Assembly (NCBI RefSeq): GCF_028453695.1
Contig: NC_135777.1
Span: 16,419,714-16,483,713 of the forward strand
Reading direction: 5' to 3'
DNA: 64,000 bases
DNA from: Augochlora pura
Lineage: Eukaryota > Arthropoda > Insecta > Hymenoptera > Halictidae
The notes beneath the pieces were generated by a model. It did not search any database and was not told the DNA's origin. It worked only from the letters and a program-made list of their open reading frames with translations. Positions 10,996-24,910 of the stretch are shown piece by piece. How positions within the stretch are numbered: the stretch's first letter is position 1; each line of letters starts with the position of its first letter. The translations under genes were made by a program, and so were the position numbers.

Positions 10996-13900
10996 AATCC
11001 AGTGCAAAGATGACTAAATTTTATTAGTATATCGTAAATGTCTAAGAATTGTCACTCTAATAATTATATATTATCGTACGAGAGTTTTACCCGCAAAATC
11101 CCATGTTCACTGTCCACGGTAAAACAAAAATAAAACTATAATAAAGAGAAACTAATTTACCAAGTTTAGAAAATGATTTCTCTTCAATCAGTAGCAGTAT
11201 GTGTAAAAGGAGATGTCTATAAAATATTAGCGCAAAGCAGCAAACTAAATTAAATAATTTTGATGTGTGCAATATCTTCCTAAATGACAATCGACAAAGT
11301 AAGAAGTATTATATTCATCTGTTTAATAGATAGTAACCATCATCGAGAAAAATCAAAGAGCACAGAATAGCCATCCCTACGACCTTCCAGCAAAACGAGG
11401 CTCCGCATGAATATTTCCGCAGCTCCGTTTTCACGACATGATTTTCCAACAAGAAAATCAGTACACGATCCGCGAATACGGGGCCAGTTAACCTAAAAGT
11501 TTCCGAAAGAACAGGCCGTTCAGCTTCGCAGGGTAAAAAATCGCGAAGACCACTTTACTCTCGGCGGTCTAAACCCGCTTTTCTAAACCGGAGCTGCTTT
11601 CCTAGCCGCGCTCGCTGCTTAATAAGTAAGTAGCCACGATAAGCTGAACAACAATCGAGATCGTTGTTCCACCGTCGACCGCTAAGATGAGGTGCATCAT
11701 TTCTAAACAGGTATACCGTAGCCGAAACTCCGCCGTTTAGACCGCACCGGCGATCCGTCGGAGAATTCGGCGAGACCGCAACGCTTCAATACTTTGCTTA
11801 GTTACTTCGTTTCAACTTGGTAGCCGTTGGAGCCCCGTCGAAGGATCACGGGATCCGTTCTAAGACGAGTAATCCCCAAAGTTATGCTCTCTTCACCGAC
11901 TACGCCGGATATCACCCGTCCTGATGAAAGGCGGGCCCACTCGACGTCTAGTTGACAATCTATAAGAAATGCGTCCCACGGAACGGTCGATCTTCCGCTT
12001 CTATCTTTATCACTTGGTAGCTCGGTGGTCCGGGCTTGGTCTTGGCCACCGGCGGGTCATGAATTAGAGGGTCTAGGTGACAGTCTTCCAGATCGCTTCA
12101 CTGTGCAACATCAATCCGGGAAGCGGCCCTCATAACTTCCCGCCACCCGACCCGCCGGGGTCCCTAACAAAGTTCTCTATCACTCTTGCTATTCCATGTC
12201 CACTGGCTCGATGTTTCTACTTTTTCAACGGCGCGCCATCGTCCGCGCCCCGCAACTACGGTCTCTTTATTTTGCATTTTTATTGCCGGCCGTCTTAAGC
12301 TCCCGGGAAAAGCTGAATTGCACGAGCCGCGAGAACATTATTCGTCATCGTTAGATTGTCCGCGCGAATCGCGCTACTTAAGAACTGCCGGATAATCGTC
12401 CGTGGCCTTGACTTTCACCGCGCCAGGATAATACGTTTTTATTTAGGATTTAAACGCGACCAGGTTGCGACGATTTAAATATCTTTTTAATTCTTGGCTT
12501 TCGAGGGACCAAAAGTGTCTCAATAACGTATCAATATTAAGTAATGTAAATTGTATATTATAGATATAAATATAAATTCGCTTTGACTACTAAGAAATGA
12601 TTGCGATCGAAAAAGGTTTAATTATTGTGACAATGACTATACTGTATCAACAATTATAGAAAATGTTAAAGAAAATATTTCTCGATTTAAATGACTAACA
12701 TTCGTATTCAAATATTCTATGTGAGATCCTCATCGCTAGTCCGATTCGCCATTCGAACGCGATAGGTTACGTTCGAAGTTGTATTTTATCGAATGTGTTC
12801 GCCGCGGATGCCGGAACGACGTGTAAACGAGCCTAGATTTATCAGAGGTGTAGCCACATTCCTCGCAGCCTCTACAAGTAAACTTAACAACTCTTTTCAA
12901 TGCTTTGCCGATTGCCCTAATCCAAAGAAAGCTTTCGCCCGTCGACATAGCTCTTCCTCTAGCCGTGCACGTTCTTCTTCCCCGGTTTACTCGCAATCTC
13001 TAAGCTCCATCTTCATCGTAACCAAAGGGAACGGAGGGTTCCCCGACGGAGGTCCCTCTCCCCGCACTCTTTTCAGCTAAACTATCTGCCACCTCGTTCC
13101 GTTCCACGCTTTTATCAGTCGAATTACTTGATCTTATTTCGAACAGGCAATACTACTTAAATGGAAATTCGAGGGTCTTGTTTGTAGCCGATGGAGGGCT
13201 TTTGTACCGAATAGCCGTCGACCAAAGTCAAACGAAATAAATATTTCGTACGGAGCTACGGATTTGATTTCTGGCCTGTCTAGGCACGTTCATGGAAACA
13301 ACCTTCTATCAAATTGCTGTTTCAGTCAGCGAACCTTCAAATAGTGTACCTACGGCACATCGATATTCGCAGCGTTTCAGTGGGACCTCGCATTTTCGGT
13401 TTCTATTTTGCTTGATCATCGTAAGAGTTTTTTAATTGTATTTATTAACGTTAATTTAATTGTATTTATTGTTGAACGTTTTTGGGTAGTTTATAGGGCG
13501 TGTCGTACTACTTAACATTCATTTTACAAATGAGAAAGACGTTTCAAACGCTAAGTAATTTTATATGTTTTACAGTTACGTGGTGATGTCTAGGTGATCT
13601 ATTGTGTCATGATTTTTGATCATAGCAACTTAGCAGTAATTTATTACTTCAATAATAGCAATTTCCACTCGATTTATTTTTGTATGCTACAGCTAATTAT
13701 CAAATAAATAGTAATATCGCTTTATAATACAACTTTAATTAACGATATAGTTTAATTTAATAATATACAGGATTATAATATTAGACGAATTTGATTCGTA
13801 TCCATATTATCCTAAAAATGACTGTCTCAAAAAGCAAACTGTACAACAACGATATTATTAACGAAAGGAACTGCTCGCGATATTTATGAAAACTATAATT

Positions 13901-16900
13901 ATTAAAATGAAGGAAAATCTAAGTCGATAGAAAGATAGTACGTTAGAGTCTTAACGAATTGTCTCATTAATTTTGAGTAATCTATTCGCGGAGATAAGAA
14001 GATGAGAAATCGGATCAATATCCGATTAATAATTAAGTTTACAGAAAATTCGTGTCGGAATAGGAATCATCAATTATTACTTGACCGGCGCTCCGAGTAA
14101 CTTCACAATCAAGAATTACGGGACTTAAGGTGGCTTAAACTTCCGCTACACGTTAAAAATTCTTCGAAACGTTTCCTTGATACAGTACTCTAACCGTACG
14201 GAATTCCGGGGATAATTCCTCCAGTTCGTAAAACATCCGCCATCGACTTCGGAATCCTCTTATCATTTTTAAATCGGCGCGGAGCTGTTTCAACGGGCGG
14301 CCACCTAAAAGAAACAGTGGATCGGTCCGCGCTGAATTCACGGACGCGGCACGGTCGTCGCCAATATGTTTCGATGACAAATAGCGGCGGCCGCGACGAA
14401 GAAGAGTAATCATTATAAGTTTCACCGCGGACGTTTCACCGCGATCATTTTTCCAACAGCGAATCTCGCGAGATTACCGGCGATTAAAGACACGTGACGC
14501 GGATATATAACCAGATAACGTTTTTGCGATATTAATTAATCGACAGTTTTTGTCACGCCGGAATAGTTAAATAGATCCAGACCCGGTGACGGATGGAATA
14601 TAATTTCGAAAGGGTTGGCTGACGGATGGGCTGCTTCCAAAGAATGCGCGATATTGGAGAGGGAAAATAAATTTACGATTTCGCAGTCGGTTTTGGTCTT
14701 CAATTGTTCTATAATTTCTCCTAATTTTAATTTGTATTATTCGCGTAAAATTATTTTTCGAAGTAACGTGTTTAGCAATATAAAGATTTGAGAATTGCAA
14801 GAAGTTGCATTTCTGTCATTTAAACTATAAAAGTTTATTAAATCAACGTTAAAATTGTCTTGAGTTACTTCTACTGAAGATTTTCTCAAATGATTGATTT
14901 ATTTTTAACGGACTCGTCACCGTGCCACGGATTATTACTTGTATTACCATGCATGACGCTTGTCTGTCGCTGATTAAGATTGGTACAATTATGGAAGAAT
15001 AATTAAATAATGCAGTCCTGTCACCGGTAGACGACACTTCGCGAGAGGATGGTTCGCTGTCGGTCACCGGTGACTGACACGGCGGCGAGTGCTTTAATTG
15101 AATAATTAACAATCTATAAGAGGAAAAAGACCATACAACGCGTCAATATTAATTCGCGGTGTTCAGCTGAAATAAATTTGTACGCAAAACACGCGGACCG
15201 TTGAAAGATTTGCAATATTCGACAGCAATGTAATTAATAGATGAAAACGTCGGAAATCTGTAAATAGTTACCACAGATGTAACAGAATCGATTATTTAAA
15301 TAAATTGTACAGTAAAGTTCGCGATTCCCTTGAATTCGCAGCTAAAGAAATCTACAACATGCTGCAAAATGCAATATAAAAGTCGCATGATACACAGACA
15401 AAATAAGAACTTAGAATAATAATTCCATCGAATCGTTAGTAATATATATAAATAACTTCATAATTCTTTTCATTCATAAATCTCCGCGTTTTTCAAAAAC
15501 AATTGCTACTGCAAGCGCATTAACGCCGCAGCCCAATTATTATAAACGCATAAAGGTCCACAGACGAAAAACGCGAAGTCCTTTATCCGGAGTTTTGCGG
15601 CTGGCTGTACGCGCGACGACCGCAAGCTCGCGTCACGCGTTCAGCAAATGAAATGAATTTTCTGCACGCTGTTATTTAAAGAACAGTAGGTCGCATCGAA
15701 TAAAACACCGCGGCGGAGGAAGCTGTCACCGAAATAATGGCCGGCGATATTTCTCCGCCAGCGGCGCCGCGATATAATTTTCTGGCGGCGCGAATGCAAA
15801 TGCGGATTATAAGGTCGGCCCGGACGATTAATTCAAAGACGGAACAACGTCTCGTTCGGCCGGGCACGCCGATGATTTGATTGGGCGCATTGTCCCGTCA
15901 GAAATCCCTATAACACTAAACCTCAGGGGTGCATTTTCTGCAGGCGACGGGAACAGCGCCGGCCACCAGCACGGCGGCGTCTTCATCGGCTGATGGCGCG
16001 CGAGTTCCAACGTCATTCCCTCTACACGGTCTAGTTTAGTTTACGCTGTAACTAATTTCACCGCCTTCCGCCATACGACTGTAACCGAGATCCTTGGGAA
16101 GCACTATGATAAATTACGTTAACGGCGAGATAAGTTGACTTCACGGAAAATATCGTTCTCGTATATCGTTGCAATCTTGATGTCCCTGTTCCAGTAGCTG
16201 CATTAACGGTCCCGGTGCAACGGAATACTACAAATTAGTGCCGCATTAATCTAGCATTCAGGAAAATTGCGTGGCCCGATTCGAAGACCAGCGAGAAAAC
16301 TGGTCGACGGGTGTTCAGATGATATCCGAATGGATGATTACACGTTTCCGGACAACCGTCATTTTTCATGACTCGTCGATCGTTTCGTTCGTGTTCGATA
16401 CGCTGCACGATGGGAGCTTATTTTACATCGAATTTAAAATAGTACTCATTTCGGACGATTCTGAGCGAACTGTGGACTTTTATGGGAAATAACATTTATC
16501 TATAATAAACATTATACAAGACACAGGAGCTATATTCATTTCTTAATAGTTTCAATTGAGAGTAGTTCAATTGTATTTTTAAATTGCTTAAACGTCTTTG
16601 CTTTTTTACTTTATTTCTTTTACAAAATAGATCAAAGACGTGTAGAGCAGTGAGAATTTTTAAGCAATTTAATAGTGTAAAAATGCTATTAAAATTTATT
16701 AAATTAAATTAAACATATTGCACAGCGATACTACACAGATACTACAAACTGTTGACAATTTAAACTTCGACGAGTGTTTTAAAAAAGATCGCGTATTGTT
16801 AACAGAATGTATAAACTTCGAGTGCTGGTTTCTGCAAATTTCGAGTTTAAATAAATAGATGCTCGGCGTGTAACGTTGAGTTCTGAACGAGTAGTACGTA

Positions 16901-19677
16901 TCGCCTTAATAGCCACTCCAGACGGCTAAGAGACCGTTCTGTTTGCGCTGCACATGTTACCGGACACGTATTCGATTGAATTGTGTCATAAAAGATAAAT
17001 TTGATTCGAGAAGAGGACGTTGCGAATTTTAGCCACGAAAAGTCACTTGCCGGGACCCATTGGCACTGTTAGCACGATTTTCCAGACATTTACGGTGCTC
17101 CGGTAAACGTATGTTTCGAATAATCGTTGATCGGTGTCCTATTTTCCACTCGACGTAAACTATCTCCAGTAGAAATACCTTTTACAGGAATCTTTTGTCA
17201 TATCATTTATTTGTGTCGCATTTGATTTTTTGATATATATATATATACACGATTGACTTCGTAATTGTTGAACTGCTGTCGAATCGAACGACACGCTAAC
17301 CTTATATGTGCCTTGAAATAATTTTGGCCACAGAAGGCGAGTTCGTGCATCACTGTGCGCTGATTGGAACGCAATCAATTTACTTAATGAAATGGAAACT
17401 GCGAAATAAGATCCGTCAGGCTCAATATGAAGCGTTCGATATAGCTTTGCAAAAGAAGAATGGGAAAACAGTGAACTTAGATTAATTTTGAAGTTTAAAA
17501 TATTTACCTTTATGTAATATAAATTAAAACGGTTTACGTGAATAAACATACTATATAGATTCGAAAATCAAAATTGCCACTTTAACCTTTAAAATTTGAC
17601 ATACGGTTTTTTTAGTTTTAATCAACGGCCAATGAAAAGTTGATAGTATACTTTCAACTAATATTAATATTAATAATGTTCTATTACTTAAAAGTTACTT
17701 TACGGTAATACAAACTTGTTAACTTTTTTAATTACTATACCAAATGATTATTATACATATTAATGTATATTATTATATAATATATATTATTATATATATT
17801 ATAATTATACACGCTATCATTTTTAATATAATTTATCCGTGTAACAGCTGCGAAAATAATAATTAGTAAAAGTTACAGCGATCCATGCGACCGGACTTGT
17901 ACTTCATTTCTGCAGCATAAAGGGATTAAAAAAGATCGTACATCGGATTTCAAGGAGGCGTTATAAAGGACAAGCTTCAATCCTCGAGTCCACCGTAGAT
18001 TGACTCATGAGAAACATTTTCCGATACCTTCAGGGACGTTCGATCTATAGAATTTTCGAGGAGAAACCCGCCCTCTGTTTCTCACTCGCCGTTTCCTGCA
18101 AAAGATGTTAGAAAATAATGAATCGTAAGGACGAGACTCCGAGCTTTGAAATCTGGCCAGGTTTATTGGGCCACGAGTTTCTTACGAAATTATAACGAAA
18201 CAAATTCTTTTCGGATTTGCTGTATATTTGTAAAAATATAATTCTATTAACTCTGGACAGTGGCTATTAGTATATTTTAATAATTAGATCATTTTTCGCC
18301 AAGCTTTGCGACGGTATTCGATTAATTTATTTGACGACGACATTACTTACATATTATATATATTTTATATTAAATTATATTATAGTATAGTATATATATA
18401 TATCATATCATGAAACTAAAAATTATACAAAATATTCGTTGCATTCACATCAGCGGATTTTATGCGCCCATCACGCGCATGAAAAGTTCTAACAAAGCAA
18501 AAGATATTTTCGTCCAATGTGCATCTATCACAATCGACTAAGATGATTTTTATTTTGCATGAGGTCTTCTCAGTCTGCTCATTACGTATTTATAATCAGC
18601 CTGTGGATCTCCATGGAAAATCAATCGAGCCAGCTAAATACAGGAAATTGGTGAATGTTTAATACACCGGAATAAAAATAGACGTCTTAATTGGAGCACT
18701 ATGATCGGAACTATGAAATGATGATCTGCTGTCATCCGATTCTCGTTCCGAAATTAGGGAACGGGGATACGGTTGCGAAGATCTAAAACCGACGACGGTT
18801 AACGAGAGTGCACGGCAGCCGAATCATGCCCAAGAGAAAGATTCCAGCGGCCGGAAGAATCGGAACTTTGATCCGTGGAGTCCTGTTTTTATGGGAACCG
18901 GTGGATCCAAGTACCGCCGGCGATCCCTGTACGTGTGTTTGATCGCGAACATCGCAATCTACCATCTGAAAGCGGAAGACGAAGTTTCGGTGCTCCGGCC
19001 AGTCGAAATAAAAAATTAACAAAACCGTGCTGTCTTTCCGTGGATTATTGAAACCGCGAATGAAATCGTCTAAATTCTGTCTGCGCGACTAGATTTCTCG
19101 CGAAAATGTATAGTACACCATTTTCAATCGATACGTCCGTTCTGATATAATAGATTCGACTCCTTAAAGGGATGAGGTTCATTTTCGCTAATTTTTTAAT
19201 AACTTGATAAACTTCTTTTTGCTATATTTATGTGACGAAAACTTGACATAACATCGATCGGAGCTTCCACGCCGATCAGAATTTCTTGCTGTACTTTTCT
19301 CTAGGATTAAGCACCGTTAACAAAATCGTCCAAGTTTATTTCAGGTGAAAAGAAACGAACGACGCAACGCGCTTGATCAATCGTGCTCGAAATCTTCATC
19401 GCGTATTCGATCGAACAACGACGCGTCAAAACGCTATTGACAGTGAAATGGAAAGAAGAACAATGGTTTGACGATAAAATATGGCTCCACGAAACGCGTA
19501 CCCTATTTGAAATATTATGCAATACGAGATCTGAGCCGGCAGTTCGTTTTTAACATTGAATACGACACACGGAAATATTGTTCTTATCAATTCGGTGATT
19601 TCGAGATTACAGTAAATTCTTTGTAATTATTCCCTATTAATAAAGTTAATTCCGCCTAAACACAAACAAATTGTTCT

Positions 19678-19826
19678 TTAACCCTTTGCACTCTCGTGGT
19701 GTCTCTGAAGCACTAACAGAATTGTTCTATCACTTTAAATAACTTTTATACAAATAAAATCAATTTCATGTGCATAAAAATTATTTTAGATTTACAGTGA
19801 AAATAGCTTCGAGCGCGAACGGTTGA
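19678..19826 (+). mobile_element. TTAA MITE, copy 2, internally deleted (149 bp)
   Basis: It starts TTAACCCTTTGCACTC and ends GCTTCGAGCGCGAACGGTTGA, in the same orientation as copy 1 but with the middle missing and the last TTAA mutated to TTGA. Confidence 0.65.
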
Positions 19827-20247
19827 TTTTAATAATGATTAATGAAAATATTGAACACGTTCTACGCGATAAATATAAAGAGAATTGCGCCGTTGGGCGA
19901 ACCAGTGGCACTGCGATCGGTCAACCGACGGTAACCGGGGCTCCGGTGGCCTACTGCAACGACGAGACCGAATTGAATGTGGCCTAAATGCGACAGCCAG
20001 TGGCAGCACGCTTAAAAAGGTATTTCCATGTAGCTGTCAGACGGTTCGTGGATCCCGGGGGATCGGGATGACAGCGGTCTTATCGGGCATCGATCGAAGG
20101 CGAAGCGTTCGCAATTAAAGCGTCACCGGGGATACACTCGAGAATCATTAAGGTTATCCGTGGGGCAACTACATGGAAATATCTGTTGCGGTAACGAGTC
20201 GGTCGTTGGGCAAAGCAAGGCCAGGGAAATGACAATGGATTTTCCAG

Positions 20248-20536
20248 GTTGGCTGGCTACGTGCCTCGGACCAGACGATTCTCTCGCTCAACACGAGGAC
20301 GGTAACGGATAATGCACGTATCGCGGTCTCGTACGAGACCGGCGGAAGTTCCGGGTCCGGCGCAGTATCCGGGAACGCCTTTGGGGTGACAGGAAGTAGC
20401 CAAGCCACGGAGGAAGTCGTCAACGGCACGTGGCGGCTTCATATTCGTCAGCTGAAGGAGTCGGATAGGGATTGCTACATGTGCCAGATCAACACCAGCC
20501 CGATGATATCCCAGCTCGGATGCCTGGACATTCTCG
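20248..20536 (+). CDS. DIP-gamma: DIP-like gene, exon 2: remainder of Ig1, with Gly/Ser loop insertion
   Basis: The acceptor TTTTCCAG precedes 20248 and the donor GTAAGA follows 20536; the exon is 289 bases, phase 0 in and phase 1 out. It encodes 96 residues: VGWLRASDQT with the Ig core Trp, DNARIAVSYE, then a long low-complexity stretch (nt 20338-20424, 29 residues rich in Gly and Ser), then GTWRLHIRQLKESDRDCYMC with the canonical second Ig cysteine (20482-20484), and INTSPM leading to GCLDIL. Two additional cysteines (20473-20475 and 20521-20523) could form a second disulfide. Family members usually have only a few residues between the VSY/VTH strand and TWRLHI, so the insert is unusual. 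One NGT sequon is present. Confidence 0.88.
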
Positions 20537-21946
20537 GTAAGAGTATGGTTGCTTTTTAATCAACCCGGCGATCGCGGTCTCGAAGTATTTCAAGTGCTGG
20601 CCGTGGGAACTTTGCGACCGTAACGGAAGTCTTGAAATACAGTAGCGATTGCTAGGACGACAGCTTTTATTAAGTTGATGCGCGCGATATGTCGGATTTT
20701 TAGAGGAACGGTGAAAACTTCATGTTTCCGTTTTCTGAAAGACTTTACGTGTGACACGTGATGATCTTGTAATGCTTTATATTAAAAATAGCTCGTAGAC
20801 TGGAAGTTATACTTTTGACTTTCATCGTTAGATGAGACGCTGATTTAATAAATTTGTCACTTGCGAGTATCGTGGATTATTTCAATCCCTTATTAATCAA
20901 AACTATTGTGGACATGGCTTACTAAAATAATTTTTTAAATGACTGTACTTCACTCTCAATTGTCTGGTTATTTATTTCAATAATAAAGAGTCCATATATC
21001 CTTAAAATTATATTCGACAACAGTAATCAATATTCTTATAAATCAGTTATATTTCTGCTCTATTCGCAACCAATTCACAGTTGAATTGACATAAAAACTA
21101 TAATTTAGGCTAAACAAATGCAAAGACGAAATAATCCAATAGGATATTTATTCGTCGTTCTAAAGTATAATAATCTAGCTTAACGATGAATTCCGTATTT
21201 CACAATACACAAATACGAAATTAATGTGTTCTGAAACGGTTTCCGGCGTGTCGCGAACTTTAAAGATTGCAATAATCGCGGCACGCAAGGACAGATCGCA
21301 TAAATTGCAACGATTTAACGACCACCGGCGTTGTAAAACCGAAAAGGAAAAGATTTGCGTATTCGCGTTTTAGATTATGACGACGTGTGAACCATTTCTC
21401 AATTTCTCGCGGCGCTTAATGCACGCGATAGAATTGGACAGATTTTAAATCGTACAAATTGTACATATATTGCGGCACGATGAAATATAACTGCAATTAG
21501 CGAGGCCTGTAATGAATGTTACTCCGCAGAGAGTAGTGGCAGGTTAATATGGTAATCGGACACTTCATCTTTCCACTCGAGTATGAGCGTAATTTGAATT
21601 GCGACGACATGGAACCGTCACGAGCAGAGCACAAAGGAACCACGGGTAACAAGTTTCCATTCTTGATCATTAAAATCCTCCGTTTGTGTATTTTTGGAAG
21701 TGCTCGAGGCAATGGGAACCCAGTTTCAACCGATTACCTGATACGGTTAGTCCCAGGATTTTTCGAACTCGACCCGCCTTTGACCCTTTGTGCCCTCGCG
21801 CACTCGTCGAACCTGCTTAAAACGTATTACCTGAAATATTCATTGAAACAGACGTCCTCTGTGAGCGTTCCTATACCCCGTACTAAATCGAAAGCTCCGC
21901 GGATTTCTGCGTTCGATAAGTATTTAATCATCGGGGGATAGAAAAA

Positions 21947-22290
21947 TATAGGGTGTCCAAAAAGTATAATACTTCGTGAAATGAGAGATTCCTGAGATGA
22001 TCTGGAGTAACTTTTATCTTAGCGAAAATGCAATCCGCGACTTTGTTTAAGAGTTATTAACGAAAAACAGGGACCAATGAGAGGGGAGGATGGCTAGCGC
22101 AAGCCCAGTTTCGCTGAATGACTCGGCCGTCTTGCATCAGCTGATCTTGCCTCTCATTGGTCAGTGTTTTTCGTTAATAACTCGCAAACCAAACTGCGGA
22201 TTAAAGTCGCGCTAAGGAAAAAGTTGCTTTAAATGACTTAAGGTGTCTCTTATTTTCTGGTAGTAGCATAATTTTGGGACACCCTGTATA
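21947..22290. mobile_element. Palindromic TA-flanked MITE, copy B (344 bp)
   Basis: It starts TATAGGGTGTCC and ends GGGACACCCTGTATA, an inverted repeat with TA at the borders. Its long arms include GACCAATGAGAGG and the complement CCTCTCATTGGTC, with TTCGTTAATAACTCG on the right arm. It is the clearest member of the family. Confidence 0.72.
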
Positions 22291-23511
22291 TCGAAGCTCT
22301 TGTTAATCGAAAAATGTCGAATAAATACTCTGCTGATCAATTTATTATAATTACTGATGGTAAACAGATGATTCTATAAGGCAATTTGTATACATTTTTA
22401 TTCTTCTTTACTTTTCTAATTTATGCTTAGTCTGATCTCTTTATTATTATAAAATCGAAAATAGCAGAATGATACTCTCGAATTCGTTTTATTTTTCTAC
22501 TGTATTTAATCACAGCTACTTGTTCATAAATTAAAAAAAAAAGTTGTACAATGCAATTTTTAGCTTTAAAAAGATATTGGAATTAGCAGTAAATTATATA
22601 AATATATTCGCATCAATAAATTCTCTAAAAATAATCTTAGATACAGTTTGATCAACTAAATTTGCAATCGACGTAAACTGTCATGAGATTCTCGAATCAA
22701 TATTAATTTTCAAACCAATGCAAGCATAGCAATTATTAATGTACATATAATACCACTGTATATATTTTGATCACATCAACTACTAGTAATTATTTAGAGT
22801 AAATCTAGCTAATTCGTTCACTCACAACTAATGAACTCTGACTGTAAATTTACCATTTAAACTATTAGTACTTTGATCATTAAATAAATCCCATATGCAA
22901 ATATTCCTATGAAAATATAAGTTTTGCAAAACTTTGTTCGCATCTCATTTTCTTGTCATTGACATAAATGTTAAAGTATGTTCATTGTTACGTAAAGAGT
23001 TTTAAATCGATTAATAATTTGTCTATAACATTAATATAGATAAGATGATATTAAACAGTGATTCTTGTTTTGTATAACAAATATTATTAGTACACTGTGA
23101 ATGAATATTCTTGCTGATAAATATTATCTTTATTCTGCAAGATAAATATTCTCTGCAACTTTTTAGATAAATAGAACCCAAATATAAATTATTTGCTTCC
23201 TTTATATATTTATAGCACTTCATCTAGCAGAATTTTCAATTACTGTACTATACTAGAAGAAACATAAGAGAACTTATTCTAAATAATAATAATAATGTTA
23301 ATGAAAACAATTTTGTGATACATTGGCTAATAAACAGTTTATTGATTAATTTTTAACTGTAACCAGCAAGCTTTTAGAAATTATAAAATTATTGCAAGTA
23401 GACAATGCGTTAAACTCTTTCAATCTTGCTCCTACTCGAAGCTTCGCCAAATCATTATCGATGACACAAATGCATACAATCCGCGGTCTCCGCATCGGCC
23501 TTTCATTCCTC

Positions 23512-23735
23512 CCGCTACTATTGAACTTCCATGATAAGTTCATGAACAATGAGGTATAAGAGTAATTTACTTGACGAGCACGATCGAACCTTTCATCGTG
23601 CCGTTACTATTGGACTTGCGTAATAAGTTGACGAACAATTCGGCGGCAGAGCAATCTGTTTCGCGAATCCGATCGAACCGCCTTGTTTTACCGCGGCCAT
23701 TCGACTCGTATGACAAGTTCATGAACAATCATGGC
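23512..23735. repeat. Three degenerate units with about 90-bp period
   Basis: CCGCTACTATTGAACTTCC (23512), CCGTTACTATTGGACTTGCG (23601) and CCGCGGCCATTCGACTCG (23691) each lead into a RATAAGTT..GAACAAT block, and the GATCGAACC text upstream of units 2 and 3 also repeats. Confidence 0.65.
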
Positions 23736-24041
23736 CCAATTACCCGCGTTTATCGCCGACAGAAACAGTCGGAAATATACGGTCGGGCGGAAGAGTTACA
23801 TTTCACGGCGCAATTTCACTTTATTTTTACACGAGCCATCAGCTCATGTGAATTTGTACCATCGTTACCGGGCGCCACCCTGTGTACACAACGTGCGGCA
23901 CCGCTTCCCGCTAGGCCAGCATAAAAACTGCAGCATTTTATTACCTTATTTCCGACCAATTTGCCCAAGTTTTTCTGCTCCGTGTATATTTCAGTGTACA
24001 ATATCGTTTCCATTCGGACCTCGCAAATCTTCGGGGTTTGA

Positions 24042-24063
24042 CGCGGCGGCGGCGGCGGCGGCG
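24042..24063 (+). repeat. (GCG)n trinucleotide microsatellite
   Basis: Seven GCG/GGC triplets in a row within a GC-rich patch. Confidence 0.9.
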
Positions 24064-24910
24064 CAGTTCCACCGCCGATCGATAACTACCGCGATCTTCC
24101 GAATATTCGGATAAGGATCAGTCGCGCGGTAAACGACGGTTTACGATCCGAATTCGGCTAATTCCATTCCCGGATTTATTTCGAATACACTTAACCCTGC
24201 CGGGCGCCGATAAAACGATCGAGATTTTAAGATATCGCTCGAATTTGCCGCGCGCGAGCGCGCGAGAGCAAGCGAGCGATCCAAACCCGGAAGCGGAGCA
24301 CGCCGCGCCGGTTCATCTTTTCATCCGCAAGCACTCGTTCATTACACGGCCAATGTTTTACGAGTGTTCTCTTATTTACATGCGCCGCGGCCATGTTTTT
24401 CATTCGAGCGCGCGCGAGCAGCCCGCGCGGCCCGTGACGCTACCCTCTGCCAGAAAATTTTCGATCAGAATCATAAATATTTGGTCGGGCGACAAGCAAC
24501 GGTGGAATATTCAGAGGGGCCCCAGGTGCAAATCGTTCTCAACTGGGGATTTCAGACAACCGCTATAAATGCACGATTGTAATTTAGCTCGTTAGATCCG
24601 TTTGACCATGATTGCTGCGTCAAGTCCGCTACGCGACGGAAACCTTTTATATGCTACTTGAAACGTTTTCCTTTCTGCTATTATTTGCCATACTATTCGC
24701 TTTCAGTTATAGTCTACTTTTTCAAGTGTTATTACTTCGTTTTGAACAATTTCTTGCGACGTTATAAATACGAGGATTATTTTAATATTAGTAATATTAT
24801 TAGCTTCGTGTTCGGTACATCTTTATATGATGTGCGAGTGAGAAATAAATATGTAAGTCGTACACGAATGACAAATACAAATTTTATTCTTATTCGAATA
24901 AATATTGAAA

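Larger units (their letters stand above)
7149..20247 (+). other. DIP-like intron (about 13.1 kb) between the two Ig1 exons
   Basis: It splits the Ig1 domain in phase 0. Contents: a four-copy tandem repeat at 7385-7497, GC-rich sequence with a long purine tract near 8300-9300, a palindromic MITE at 10643-10995, a GC-rich stretch at about 11400-12420, and a short TTAA MITE at 19678-19826. No nested gene was recognised. Confidence 0.7.

Noticed and set aside
21549..21941. 130-codon + strand ORF in the Ig1-Ig2 intron
   Set aside because: No recognisable motifs and no splice or promoter context; it ends just before a MITE.
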